Part shown: positions 8,702-17,821 of the stretch, piece by piece
Numbering within the stretch: position 1 is the stretch's first letter
Layout of the letters: each line of letters begins with the position of its first letter
Origin: Phycisphaerae bacterium
GTDB taxonomy: Bacteria > Planctomycetota > Phycisphaerae > SM23-33
DNA length: 64,000 nucleotides
NCBI GenBank assembly: GCA_030745875.1
Contig: JASLNT010000041.1
Span: 1 to 64,000 of the forward strand
Direction of reading: 5' to 3'
Program-made: the position numbers and the translations under genes
Notes under the pieces: model-generated
Databases searched by the model: none
What the model was told of the DNA's origin: nothing
Seen by the model: the letters and a program-made list of their open reading frames with translations, nothing else

Positions 8702-9465
8702 ATACAATGAGCGACGATAGTGCGGGCTTCTACTTCGACCGATTGCCCGATGGGGCTACGATCGGGAGATTCGGTGTGCTTGATGCGATTGGTTTGGCTC
8801 ACGGTGTGACTACTTTGCAGGGCTTTGACACCGCTCTTGCCGCTACGGATCCCGGTGCTGCGGCGGAGAGTTTTGCTCGTGTGCTGGGCCTGGACGGCGC
8901 GGCGTGGTTGGAGCAGATCCACGGAGCCGAGAGTATTATCGTTGATTCCCCCGGGGCGGCCGGAAGTGCAGACGGTCTTATTACCGAGACGCCCGGCTTG
9001 GCGCTTGTCGGCAGGAGTGCGGACTGTCCGCTGGTTCTGGTCGCCGACTCGGAGGGGAGGGCGATTGGGATGTTCCACGCCGGTTGGCGCGGCGTGACGG
9101 GCGGTATGCCCGCGTCGTTTGTGCGGAGGCTTGTGGGGCGTTTCGACTCGGACCCCGCCGGACTCGTGGCGTGTATTTGTCCGTCGGTCGGATTGTGTTG
9201 CTACGAAGTGGGAAAGGACGTGCAGGAATCGGCCGTCGCGGGGCTGGGCAAGCGGGCAGTGAAGTTTTTCGCATATCATAAAGGGAGACTGCATTTTAAC
9301 ATGCAGGCGTGTATCAGCGACCAACTGTTACGTGTAGGGCTGACCAGGCACAACGTGCATGTCGCCGGAGTTTGCACGATCTGCCATGACGATTTGTTCT
9401 GCAGTTATCGGCGCCAAGGAGCCGTTGCCGGGCGATTTCAAGCGGCGATCGCTCGCAGCGCGTAA
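8698..9465 (+). CDS. pgeF: YfiH/PgeF-type multicopper polyphenol oxidase family protein
   Basis: A 255-residue protein of the YfiH/LACC1 family. Characteristic motifs with metal-binding His/Cys are present: MFHAGWRGVTGGM, ICPSVGLCCYEVG and VCTICHDDLFCSYRR, plus the earlier QIHGAESI. E. coli YfiH (PgeF) is linked to editing of wrongly built peptidoglycan precursors, and the human homologue acts on purine nucleosides; the activity here is not certain. The start is a GTG at 8698 overlapping the dehydrogenase stop; an ATG at 8707 is possible. A peptidoglycan role would fit the nearby murI. Confidence 0.88.
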   Translation: MNTMSDDSAGFYFDRLPDGATIGRFGVLDAIGLAHGVTTLQGFDTALAATDPGAAAESFARVLGLDGAAWLEQIHGAESIIVDSPGAAGSADGLITETPGLALVGRSADCPLVLVADSEGRAIGMFHAGWRGVTGGMPASFVRRLVGRFDSDPAGLVACICPSVGLCCYEVGKDVQESAVAGLGKRAVKFFAYHKGRLHFNMQACISDQLLRVGLTRHNVHVAGVCTICHDDLFCSYRRQGAVAGRFQAAIARSA

Positions 9466-9476
9466 CACCGATGAGT

Positions 9477-9872
9477 TCAATTCTTGCCCAGAACACTGTC
9501 GGGAATCGCGATTATTCCGCCATTGACGTCCACACAGGCTAGAGTTGTCTCGGCTGTGGCGACCAACAGCCCGTCAGACTTGCGTTTCAACTCGTAAGCG
9601 TGGTCGATGCGTGCGCGACCGGTTCGCGTAATGCGGGTCGATAGCGTAAGGATATCGTCGTATCTTGCGGCTGCGAGATATCTTGCCGAGCATTTGGCCA
9701 TTACGAACAGCACGCCCTCATCTTCGAGGTCACGATAGTCCACTCCCCGGACCCGTAGCAGTTCTGTTCGCCCCATTTCAAAGTAGACCCAATAGCGACT
9801 GTGATGGACTGCTCCGCTACGGTCTGCTTCGGGGTATCGCACACGGATTTCTATTTCGCACGATTCTATCAT
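9477..9872 (-). CDS. acyl-CoA thioesterase, 4HBT/YbgC family
   Basis: A 131-residue single hotdog-fold protein of typical length. The YbgC active-site block is present as YPEADRSGAVHHSRYW, with the catalytic Asp and the His of the family pattern DxxGxVxH. FEMGRTELLR and a later VKRKSD-like helix also fit. It hydrolyses acyl-CoA thioesters; chain specificity is unknown. It is convergent with pgeF, 11 bp from its stop. Confidence 0.85.
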   Translation of the reverse strand: MIESCEIEIRVRYPEADRSGAVHHSRYWVYFEMGRTELLRVRGVDYRDLEDEGVLFVMAKCSARYLAAARYDDILTLSTRITRTGRARIDHAYELKRKSDGLLVATAETTLACVDVNGGIIAIPDSVLGKN

Positions 9873-10030
9873 GATCTTGGTTCCCTAATGGCGTAGCGTC
9901 AGTAGGTTATCATGGATTCGGGCTCCGTACAAATGCAACATTCGCCCTCAGTTCCTGCGTTTGTCCGGAGGCGGCGTCCGGGTAACGGGCCCGCCAAAGA
10001 TGAAAACAACGAAAAACAACGAAAAAAGGC

Positions 10031-10058
10031 TTGCGAGAAGCGACAAAATCCCTATCAT
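10031..10058 (+). promoter_or_regulatory. candidate promoter for rpsU
   Basis: TTGCGA (10031-10036), a 16-bp spacer and TATCAT (10053-10058). A short GCGGGTTC...GAACCGC hairpin lies just downstream in the presumed leader. Confidence 0.35.
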
Positions 10059-10127
10059 GGGCGGGTTCTAAATGAACCGCCGCGCCGCATTTGGCACGGC
10101 CATGCAGTTAAGGGATAATTTCGAGCG

Positions 10128-10301
10128 ATGATAAAGGTTAAGGCAAGAGGCAACGAGTCGGTAGAGCAGATGATCAGGCGCTTCAAGAAGATGTGCGAGA
10201 AAGAAGGTCTGGTGCGGGACATCAAACGCAGGAGCTACTATGAGAAGCCCTCCGAAGTCCGCCGTCGCCGCCGACGCAAGAGCCTCAAACGCGTCAACTA
10301 G
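10128..10301 (+). CDS. rpsU: 30S ribosomal protein S21
   Basis: A 57-residue basic protein starting MIKVKARGNESVEQM, the usual S21 beginning, followed by RRFKKMCEKEGL, RRSYYEKPSEVRRRRRR and KSLKRVN. Length and sequence match bacterial S21, which binds the small subunit near the anti-Shine-Dalgarno. The gene is monocistronic or leads into hppA, 107 bp downstream. Confidence 0.95.
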   Translation: MIKVKARGNESVEQMIRRFKKMCEKEGLVRDIKRRSYYEKPSEVRRRRRRKSLKRVN

Positions 10302-10408
10302 TCCAGTAGATTGTAGAACTCCACCCCCACTGGCGGCGCCATTCTCTGTGGCGTGGCGCTCGCCTGACCGTATTCCCGTAGTTCTTTTAGCCCTAGAGGA
10401 TATCCACC

Positions 10409-13027
10409 ATGAAGGGATTGTGCACGATCTGTAACCGACATAAAAACGCATTACTGCTTGTGGCGGTTTTTGCAGTGATGGCTATAAGCAACAGCTTGGC
10501 GATGGCTGCTGAAGACGGCCTCGTCCCGAGCATTAAGGACATTCACTGGTTCTGGTATGTCGCGCCGGTCGGCGCAATTGTCGCCCTGGTCTTCGCTGGG
10601 AAGTTCTACAAAGAAGTCAAGGGCGCCAATCCCGGTGACGAGAAGATGATCGAAATCGCCGGGCATGTCACCGCCGGAGCCATGGCGTATCTCAGACGTC
10701 AGTACAAGGTTGTCGCGGTGTTCTTCGCTATCGTTTCTGCGATACTGGCGGTGATGGCGTTTGTGTTCAAAGTTCAGCACGAAATCGTGTGGGTCGCATT
10801 CCTGACCGGTGGATTCTTCAGCGGTTTGTGCGGATGGATCGGTATGAAGACCGCGACGCTGGCGTCCAACCGCACCACGCAGGGCGCCAAGGAAGGCCTC
10901 AATCGCGGTCTGACGGTCGCTTTCCGAGCCGGAGCGGTCATGGGCCTGGTTGTCGTTGGGTTCGGCCTGTTGGATATATGCGGTTGGTTCTTCATGCTGA
11001 CATGGCTTACTGACATGGGGCTTGTTGAGATAACCGTTGTCATGCTGACGTTCGGTATGGGCGCCAGTTCGCAGGCGTTGTTCGCTCGTGTTGGCGGCGG
11101 TATTTTCACCAAGGCCGCCGACGTCGGGGCCGACCTCGTCGGCAAAGTCGAAGCAGGCATCCCCGAAGACGACCCCCGCAACCCCGCCACCATTGCTGAC
11201 AACGTTGGCGATAATGTCGGAGACGTAGCCGGTATGGGCGCCGACTTGTACGAAAGTTACTGTGGTTCGATTCTTGCAACCGCCGCACTCGGCGTCGCTG
11301 CCGTTGTGTCGCTGTCCCCGAAAGATCCGATGGCCGCGGCGATGAAGCTGCTGGCGGCTCCGATGATCCTCGCCGGTGTGGGAATCTTCCTGAGCCTTAT
11401 CGGAATCTACATGGTTCGCACCAGAGACGATGCGAGTATGAAAGAACTGATGGCCGCCCTTATGCGAGGCGTAATGGGTTCGAGCCTTCTGATTCTGGGC
11501 GCCGCGGCGGGTGTCTGCTACCTGTTGTTTAACGGCATCACAGACGATAATAACGTGGAGCTCATTTCATGGTTAGGCGTGTTTGGTTCGATATGTGCCG
11601 GTATGATCGCCGGCTTGATCATAGGCAAGGCCACCGAGTATTACACCAGCTATGACTTCAAACCCACCAAGGAAGTATCCGCCAACGCCGAAACCGGCGC
11701 CGCGACGGTTATCATCTCGGGTTTGGCTGAAGGCATGAAATCCACATGGATGAGCCTGCTGACCGTTATCGTCGGAATCATGGCTGCGTTCATGCTTGCC
11801 GGTGGAAACGAAAACATGCTCATGGGCCTCTACGGTGTGGGTATCGCAGCGGTTTCGATGCTGGCGACGCTGGGGATCACTCTGGCGACCGACGCTTACG
11901 GTCCTATCGCCGACAATGCCGGTGGAAACGCCGAAATGACCGGGCAGGAAGCTGAAGTCCGCGAGCGTACCGACGCACTTGACTCACTGGGCAACACCAC
12001 CGCGGCGATGGGCAAGGGTTTTGCAATCGGTTCGGCCGCTCTTACCGCACTGGCCTTGATGGCGGCCTACGTGGAAGAAGTTCGGATTGGTATGGTTCGC
12101 GAAGGAAAGACCACGATCGTTGCCGTCAGCAAGGACGCACCGGCCGGTACGATGAGCAATATCGGCCACAAGAAGATCGCCATACGAAAAGACGCCGGTA
12201 AAGCCGATCACAGCTTCGACGTCGGAATGGTGCTTACCGCCAAGTACGCCGACGCCTCCAAGGGCGATTTCAAGTACGCCGAATTGTCCAAGGGCGAAAT
12301 AAAGAATGCTGACCTCAGCGCTGTGGACCCCAAGACGAACACGTATACCATTGGCCTAGCGGCATCCAAAGGGAATGTAGTGCTGACCGTGGTGAACGCC
12401 TCAAAGGCGTCCCTGCGACAGTATATGGATTTCTATGGTGTCAATCTGATGAACCCGCGCGTCCTGTGCGGAATCTTCGCAGGCGTGTTGCTGGTGTTCC
12501 TGTTTAGCGCTCTTACGATGAAGGCTGTCGGACGGGCGGCAATGGCGATGGTCCGCGAAGTAAGACGTCAGTTCAAGGAGATCCCCGGAATCCTCGAAGG
12601 AACAGGCGATCCCGATTACGCCAAGTGCGTGGACATCTCCACCGCCGGAGCCCAGAGGGAAATGATTATCCCGTCGCTGCTGGCGCTTACCGTCCCTGTC
12701 GTCGTCGGCCTGATCCTTGACGTGGGCGGTGTGATGGGACTTCTGGTTGGCGGTCTGACGTGCGGTTTCGCGATGGCGATATTCATGGCCAATGCGGGCG
12801 GAGCCTGGGACAACGCCAAGAAGTATATCGAAACTGGAAACCACGGCGGGAAGGGCTCTGAATCCCACAAAGCCGCCGTCGTCGGCGATACAGTCGGCGA
12901 TCCGTTCAAGGACACGTCCGGACCGAGCCTTAACATCCTGATCAAGCTTATGGGCATGGTCAGTGTTGTGTTCGCCGGTCTGATCGTGAAGTACGCCCCG
13001 CAAATCAGCGATTTCCTGGGCATGTAA
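10409..13027 (+). CDS. hppA: membrane pyrophosphatase with an extra loop domain
   Basis: Hydrolyses cytosolic PPi and pumps H+ and/or Na+ across the membrane. At 872 residues it is well above the common 650-730. All signature blocks are present: DNVGDNVGDVAGMGADLYE (residues about 263-281), DAYGPIADNAGGNAEM (about 494-509) and GDTVGDPFKDTSGPSLNI (about 826-843). The GNTTAAMGKG block has Ala and Gly where K+-independent enzymes have Lys and Thr, so a K+-dependent type is expected. An N-terminal signal-like stretch ends in AMAAEDG. About 90 extra residues (roughly 575-665) sit in the loop between TM12 and TM13, which faces outward in known structures. Such a pump recovers energy in anaerobes. 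Confidence 0.95.
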   Translation: MKGLCTICNRHKNALLLVAVFAVMAISNSLAMAAEDGLVPSIKDIHWFWYVAPVGAIVALVFAGKFYKEVKGANPGDEKMIEIAGHVTAGAMAYLRRQYKVVAVFFAIVSAILAVMAFVFKVQHEIVWVAFLTGGFFSGLCGWIGMKTATLASNRTTQGAKEGLNRGLTVAFRAGAVMGLVVVGFGLLDICGWFFMLTWLTDMGLVEITVVMLTFGMGASSQALFARVGGGIFTKAADVGADLVGKVEAGIPEDDPRNPATIADNVGDNVGDVAGMGADLYESYCGSILATAALGVAAVVSLSPKDPMAAAMKLLAAPMILAGVGIFLSLIGIYMVRTRDDASMKELMAALMRGVMGSSLLILGAAAGVCYLLFNGITDDNNVELISWLGVFGSICAGMIAGLIIGKATEYYTSYDFKPTKEVSANAETGAATVIISGLAEGMKSTWMSLLTVIVGIMAAFMLAGGNENMLMGLYGVGIAAVSMLATLGITLATDAYGPIADNAGGNAEMTGQEAEVRERTDALDSLGNTTAAMGKGFAIGSAALTALALMAAYVEEVRIGMVREGKTTIVAVSKDAPAGTMSNIGHKKIAIRKDAGKADHSFDVGMVLTAKYADASKGDFKYAELSKGEIKNADLSAVDPKTNTYTIGLAASKGNVVLTVVNASKASLRQYMDFYGVNLMNPRVLCGIFAGVLLVFLFSALTMKAVGRAAMAMVREVRRQFKEIPGILEGTGDPDYAKCVDISTAGAQREMIIPSLLALTVPVVVGLILDVGGVMGLLVGGLTCGFAMAIFMANAGGAWDNAKKYIETGNHGGKGSESHKAAVVGDTVGDPFKDTSGPSLNILIKLMGMVSVVFAGLIVKYAPQISDFLGM

Positions 13028-13042
13028 GACAAGAGACTCTCG

Positions 13043-13414
13043 ATGGCTAAAAAAGGCGATAACAATGCGGCTAGGATGCTGGCGATAGAGGCTGCAAGAC
13101 TCGCTTCAGACAGCCACTGCGAAGATGTTGTAATCCTCGACTTGCGAGGCATCAGCCCGGTTACCGATTATTTTGTGGTCGCCACCGGTACGTCGTCACG
13201 GCAGATGCGGAGCGTGGCTGACGACATTGCGTTGTTCGGAAAGAGTATCGGGCAACCGGTCTGGCAGAAGGCTGGTATGGATTCGTCGCAGTGGGTCCTG
13301 CTGGATTTCGTGGACCTCGTAGTGCATCTGTTCGATACGCAGGCGCGAGGCTATTACGACCTGGAACTGATGTGGGGCGAAGCCCCGCATGTGGAATGGG
13401 CTCGTGAATCTTAA
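13043..13414 (+). CDS. rsfS: ribosome silencing factor RsfS
   Basis: A 123-residue RsfS/YbeB/Iojap family protein. It binds ribosomal protein uL14 on the large subunit and blocks subunit joining when nutrients are low. Family hallmarks are DVVILDLRGISPVTDYFVVATG, the Arg-Gln pair in SSRQMRSVADD and the C-terminal DLVVHLFD..RGYYDLELMWG. It starts 15 bp after hppA and its end overlaps the argS start by 26 bp. Confidence 0.95.
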   Translation: MAKKGDNNAARMLAIEAARLASDSHCEDVVILDLRGISPVTDYFVVATGTSSRQMRSVADDIALFGKSIGQPVWQKAGMDSSQWVLLDFVDLVVHLFDTQARGYYDLELMWGEAPHVEWARES

Positions 13415-15155
13415 GGCTCAACTCGAAACTCGAATCAGCCAGGCGCTGGCGGACGCCGGCGCGCCGACCGGCAGCAGTGCGCTGATTGCCCGTTCGAACA
13501 AACCGCAGTTCGGACATTATCAAGCCAACGGATGTATGGCCGCCGCCAAAGCTTTGAAGGTCAATCCCCGTGAGTTGGCGCAGAAGGTTGTGGACAACCT
13601 CGATTTGTCCGACATCGCAGAACCGCTGGAAATCGCAGGCCCGGGATTCATCAACATACGCATATGTTCCGAGTGGTTGGCCCGCAGGCTCACCGAGGCC
13701 GAAAGCGATCCGAAGCTCGGTGTAGTCGCCCCCGACACTCCGCAGACCGTCGTGGTCGATTATTCCGCGCCCAACCTCGCCAAGGAAATGCATGTCGGAC
13801 ACCTGCGGAGCACGATCATCGGCGACGCACTGGCCCGCGTGCTCGACTTCATCGGCTACAAAGTTATCAGACAGAATCACGTAGGCGACTGGGGCACGCA
13901 GTTCGGAATGCTGATCACATACCTGAAGGATCTGATACAAAACGATCCCGAAGGATTCCAGGCCGACACCGAACTTGCCGACCTTGAGGAATTCTACCGA
14001 AAGTCGAAGCAGAAATTTGATGCCGACGAGGCGTTTGCGAATGCGGCTAGAGAAGAGGTGGTCAGCCTCCAATCTGGAGATGCCGCCACACTGGAATCAT
14101 GGTGCGGATTCCGCGAGGCCTCTTTGCGCCATTGCTCAGCCGTCTATCGGCGTCTCGGAGTGCTGCTGACTGACGATGACGTATACGGCGAGAGCGAGTT
14201 TAACGACGATCTTCCCAGCGTTATCAATGACTTGCGAGCCGCGGGCATTCTTGAAGAATCACAGGGCGCACAGTGCGTGTTCCTTGACGAGTTCCGAGGC
14301 AAAGGCGAAGACGACGCCGACGTCCCGCTGATCGTTCAGAAATCCGACGGTGGGTACCTTTACGCAACCACCGATCTTGCGGGCATTCGGTATCGTCAAG
14401 ACCAACTCGGAGCCGACCGCATTCTGTACGTGACCGATTCCCGCCAGGGCATGCATTTTACGCAGGTCTTCGCAGTCGCCCGTAAGGCCGGTTTCGCCAA
14501 AGACGAGTTGAAGCTTGAACACGTTCCATTCGGGATGATGCTGGGCAAGGATCATCGGCCGTTCAAGACGCGAACGGGCGGTACGATAAAACTCACCGAC
14601 CTGCTGACTGAAGCCGAGCAGCGGGCGTTTGAGCTTGTCAGCGAGAAGAATCCGGACATCAACGAAACTCGCCGCCGGGAAATCGCCGAGATCGTCGGTA
14701 TCGGGGCGGTCAAATACGCCGACCTCTCACAGAACCGCAGCAGTGATTACGTTTTCAGTTGGGACAAGATGTTGAGCATGGACGGCAACACCGCGCCGTA
14801 CTTGCAGTATGCTTACGCGCGGGTAAAGAGCATCTTCCGCAAGGCCGATATCGATGAATCCCAGGCCGTTGGCGAGCTCGTGCTGGACGAGCCGGCCGAA
14901 ATCAATCTCGCGGTCAAACTGGCCCAATTGCCCGAAACCGTTCAGAACGTAGCGGTCGAGTGTCTTCCGAATCTGCTCTGCTCGTATCTCTTCGAACTGG
15001 CCGGAGCCTACATGACGTTCTACGAAGCCTGCCCGGTCCTCAAAGCTGACGACCCCGCCGCCCGCACCAGCCGCCTGATGCTCTGCCTTCTGACCGCCCG
15101 CACCATCAAAACGGGCCTTAGCATGCTGGGTATCAATACGCTCGAACAAATGTAA
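13389..15155 (+). CDS. argS: arginyl-tRNA synthetase
   Basis: Charges tRNA-Arg with arginine. At 588 residues it has the usual length. The class I HIGH motif appears as HVGHLRS within SAPNLAKEMHVGHLRST; the KMSKS region is the degenerate form seen in ArgRS (GKDHRPFKTRTGG). The N-terminal Add-1 domain and the C-terminal DALR anticodon domain (ending LGINTLEQM) are both complete. The ATG at 13389 lies inside rsfS; a GTG at 13404 is an alternative start. Overlap with rsfS indicates coupling. Confidence 0.95.
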   Translation: MWNGLVNLKAQLETRISQALADAGAPTGSSALIARSNKPQFGHYQANGCMAAAKALKVNPRELAQKVVDNLDLSDIAEPLEIAGPGFINIRICSEWLARRLTEAESDPKLGVVAPDTPQTVVVDYSAPNLAKEMHVGHLRSTIIGDALARVLDFIGYKVIRQNHVGDWGTQFGMLITYLKDLIQNDPEGFQADTELADLEEFYRKSKQKFDADEAFANAAREEVVSLQSGDAATLESWCGFREASLRHCSAVYRRLGVLLTDDDVYGESEFNDDLPSVINDLRAAGILEESQGAQCVFLDEFRGKGEDDADVPLIVQKSDGGYLYATTDLAGIRYRQDQLGADRILYVTDSRQGMHFTQVFAVARKAGFAKDELKLEHVPFGMMLGKDHRPFKTRTGGTIKLTDLLTEAEQRAFELVSEKNPDINETRRREIAEIVGIGAVKYADLSQNRSSDYVFSWDKMLSMDGNTAPYLQYAYARVKSIFRKADIDESQAVGELVLDEPAEINLAVKLAQLPETVQNVAVECLPNLLCSYLFELAGAYMTFYEACPVLKADDPAARTSRLMLCLLTARTIKTGLSMLGINTLEQM

Positions 15156-15167
15156 ACTCGTCGTGCT

Positions 15168-16775
15168 TCACTTCGTCCGAGCCAGGCGGAATACAATGTC
15201 GCCGGTTCCCTTGTCCTTAACGAACGCCTTACCGCCGTCGTCTTTCAGATCCGGTCCGACGCTGTAGAGTATTGCTCCTCCGTCAGAGTTGTGGGCTATT
15301 CGAACAGGTTTACCGTCGAATGGGTCGCTGGGAATCGTCTCGATGAACTCGGGCGTCAGTTTGTCAAGGCTCTCGGGCAGGGCTCCGGTTTTGATTCTAT
15401 AAGCTGTTGCTGCTGCGGCAAGGCGGGCGAGATTGTGCAATGCATCTCCCTGAGCTGCTCTGGCTGGATATGCGCTGACGGCTGGCAGCACGGATGCTGT
15501 GAGCATTCCCATTCGATGCTCCATCAGCCGCTGTTGGAGATTGTTCCACTGTTCCCTGGACTTGTGGTAGGGCATGGCCGCCAGACGCTGCCATTCGCGC
15601 ACCGCGATATTGTAGCCTCGTATATCGTCCTCCATGAGAAACACGCGGCGAAGAGGTATCATCACTTGAGGAACATACCGTTTCGGGATCTTGTGGTACT
15701 CCGAGTCGCCCCACGACGCGAGAAGCGATAAGCCCAGGGCCTCCTCCCCGCGGAGCGCCGAACTAACCATCCGTCCGTGCGAAAAAAGAGGATCGATTCT
15801 CAGCGACAACGGTTCAGATGCCGTCGAATCGCACTTGGCTAGTACAATCTCCAGCGTGTCGACTCCGCGCGACTCAACAGCTATCGCCACAAGAGCCGTA
15901 AGCATCGTCGGTTCACGCGTGATGTGCTCTGACATTGCGAATATCGCATTGACATCCGCTATCGCCCCTTTCATATCTCCATCTGTTGCTCGCATGCGTG
16001 CGTCGGCGGCCAGTAGTTCAGCAGAGGTTCGCATACTCGACACTTGCGGCAGCAATACGCCCACCAGATCGGTCGAATCCCAGTAACCCACGAAACTGCA
16101 CTGCTCCATCGCCGCAGCCCTGCGAAGTTGCTTCAGACCCAGTGAATTGGCCTGCAGAATCTCACGGATCTTCGCATCCGAGGGGCGCGTCGTCGATTGC
16201 TTCTCCTGATCCGATCCCAGCCATTGGCACACCGGAAGAGCCCAGTCGATAATCTTGCTGTCGGTCTTCATTCCGAGCGATCTAAACGCTTGCTCGTAAA
16301 CACGTGCTGCATTCTGGCTGTCGGGAGTTCCGGATGGAAATGTTGCGGCTATGATGGAACCGGCCCGAGCCCTGAGACGTCCAAGCCGATTTCGGGCGTT
16401 CAGATCAAGATTCCAGAACGTCATCAGGCTGAGTATGCAGATCGCTCCAAAAACCAGATTGAGTTTCCACCCGGACCAGCCCGCCGCACGTCGATCCTTC
16501 ATGCCGCGTTGCAGGATTGCAATAGCCGCTAACGCGAATACTACGGTGAGCATCGCCAAAAAAGTGGACCTCGCAACCGGACCTATGCGTTCCCGTGAGT
16601 AAGGCCATGCAATGCCCGTTGCCCCCACCCAACAGGCCAACGGGCCGATAATCTCGATTATCGTTATCAGATTGCGGAGCGACGGTCGTCTTGATCGGGC
16701 GGCTGCTATCGTCGCCACCGCCACCATCAGGCAACTTGCCGCCAACAGTTCTATCCACAATAGCGCCTGTCCCAT
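15168..16775 (-). CDS. polytopic membrane protein of the ECF sigma locus
   Basis: A 535-residue protein with three or four N-terminal TM helices (residues about 5-120) and a large soluble helical part. The C terminus (LDKLTPEFIETIPSDPFDGKP, then ILYSVGPDLKDDGG) is a pattern common in planctomycete hypothetical proteins and resembles the end of type II pseudopilin-like proteins. It is the third gene of a sigma factor, small TM protein and this protein cluster, 38 bp after the second. The start is ATG with GGAGA six bases upstream. It might be the sensor or target of the sigma pathway; no catalytic motif is seen. Confidence 0.6.
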   Translation of the reverse strand: MGQALLWIELLAASCLMVAVATIAAARSRRPSLRNLITIIEIIGPLACWVGATGIAWPYSRERIGPVARSTFLAMLTVVFALAAIAILQRGMKDRRAAGWSGWKLNLVFGAICILSLMTFWNLDLNARNRLGRLRARAGSIIAATFPSGTPDSQNAARVYEQAFRSLGMKTDSKIIDWALPVCQWLGSDQEKQSTTRPSDAKIREILQANSLGLKQLRRAAAMEQCSFVGYWDSTDLVGVLLPQVSSMRTSAELLAADARMRATDGDMKGAIADVNAIFAMSEHITREPTMLTALVAIAVESRGVDTLEIVLAKCDSTASEPLSLRIDPLFSHGRMVSSALRGEEALGLSLLASWGDSEYHKIPKRYVPQVMIPLRRVFLMEDDIRGYNIAVREWQRLAAMPYHKSREQWNNLQQRLMEHRMGMLTASVLPAVSAYPARAAQGDALHNLARLAAAATAYRIKTGALPESLDKLTPEFIETIPSDPFDGKPVRIAHNSDGGAILYSVGPDLKDDGGKAFVKDKGTGDIVFRLARTK

Positions 16776-16813
16776 GGTTGGTCTCCTTCGTTCCTTTTTC
16801 TGTTTGGTCGGTG

Positions 16814-17191
16814 TTACGGCAGGGCGTTCGGTCTTGCTCCGCTCAGCACCATCGAATGTCGCCTGGCCTGCTCCCGGGACAGTTCAGGCAAGAGATCCTG
16901 CACCAGTCTTGTCGTCTCATTCACGTCCGTTGTATTCACGCCGGCGTCGGATGAGTAGTCCGATACGTCGACCGATCCAATCGCAATATTCATCGCCAGC
17001 AGGAGACACGCTGCGACAGCTCCGGCGAACGACCACCAGTTGTTCGATTTCTTCAACGGTGTCTGCAGTTCGGCGTGCACGTTGGCTAGAATATCTCTCC
17101 GCAGATCAGCATCCGCCTTATCACGTCTGCGATTTGCAACAGACGCTTCGAGTTCACTTAGTTCGGGCGGTAGTTTGTACTTCTGATTCAT
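16814..17191 (-). CDS. small single-TM protein, candidate anti-sigma factor
   Basis: A 125-residue protein with a charged cytoplasmic N-terminal half, one TM helix (FAGAVAACLLLAMNIAIG, residues about 54-71) and a short outer tail. It starts 5 bp after the ECF sigma stop, the usual place for an anti-sigma factor. No zinc-binding anti-sigma motif (HxxxCxxC) is present, so the assignment rests on layout and topology only. Confidence 0.55.
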   Translation of the reverse strand: MNQKYKLPPELSELEASVANRRRDKADADLRRDILANVHAELQTPLKKSNNWWSFAGAVAACLLLAMNIAIGSVDVSDYSSDAGVNTTDVNETTRLVQDLLPELSREQARRHSMVLSGARPNALP

Positions 17192-17196
17192 AAGTT

Positions 17197-17724
17197 CTAT
17201 CTCAATGTTGCACGCAGATTCTCGAGTGCGTATCGGTATCTGCTGGCGGCTGTATTGGCGCTGACGCCTAGGACGGCGGCGATCTCGGCGAAGGTCAGGC
17301 CGCCATCGATCTTCAGGGCGATGACCTCTCGCTGCGGCGTTCCCAACGCCGCCAATGCACGCTCCATACGCTCGCCCTGATCGTTGGGCTCATCCGCACC
17401 TGACGCTGCAGCCGCGGCTTGGCGAGCTCGTCCCGCCAACGCGGCGGCGTTACGCCTGCTGCGGTTGCTTGTCCTTATCGCCAGTCGTCGGAGTGAAGTG
17501 AACATGTAGGCCGCGAGATTATCGACCCTCGACAACTTGTCTCTCGATCGAACCATCGCAACAAAAAGCTCCTGCACCAGATCGCGGGCGTCTTCTCTGC
17601 TGCCCGTTATCGCCACTGCCGTCCGAAACAGACGTTCGCCCAATATGTCGTAGAGCGTCGCATATGCTTGCTCGTCGCCCGCAGCCAGGGCTGGGGGCAG
17701 TGTATTCAGGCCTCGGTCTGTCAT
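17197..17724 (-). CDS. ECF-type RNA polymerase sigma factor
   Basis: A 175-residue protein with region 2 (YDILGERLFRTAVAITG, then DARDLVQELFVAM) and region 4 (ALGTPQREVIALKIDGGLTFAEIAAVLG, helix-turn-helix ending SRYRYALENLRA). The start at 17724 (MTDRG) has GGAGA upstream; an upstream in-frame ATG at 17859 would add 45 residues unlike the family and run into the znuA-like gene. Neighbours downstream are the one-TM and polytopic proteins. The target promoter is unknown. Confidence 0.85.
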   Translation of the reverse strand: MTDRGLNTLPPALAAGDEQAYATLYDILGERLFRTAVAITGSREDARDLVQELFVAMVRSRDKLSRVDNLAAYMFTSLRRLAIRTSNRSRRNAAALAGRARQAAAAASGADEPNDQGERMERALAALGTPQREVIALKIDGGLTFAEIAAVLGVSANTAASRYRYALENLRATLR

Positions 17725-17821
17725 CCGGGTCTCCACTAGTACAAGAGCGTCAAACCCACGGTATTTGTCTAAAAAAACCGGAAAATCCCCCGGAGGCAAC
17801 AAAAAAGCCCATGCGGCGCGA

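Noticed and set aside
8173..9324. 383-residue minus-strand ORF opposite the dehydrogenase and pgeF genes
   Set aside because: It overlaps two recognised genes and carries no motif.
9912..10118. 68-residue plus-strand ORF before rpsU
   Set aside because: Composition is non-protein-like, there is no ribosome binding site, and it overlaps the rpsU promoter and leader hairpin.
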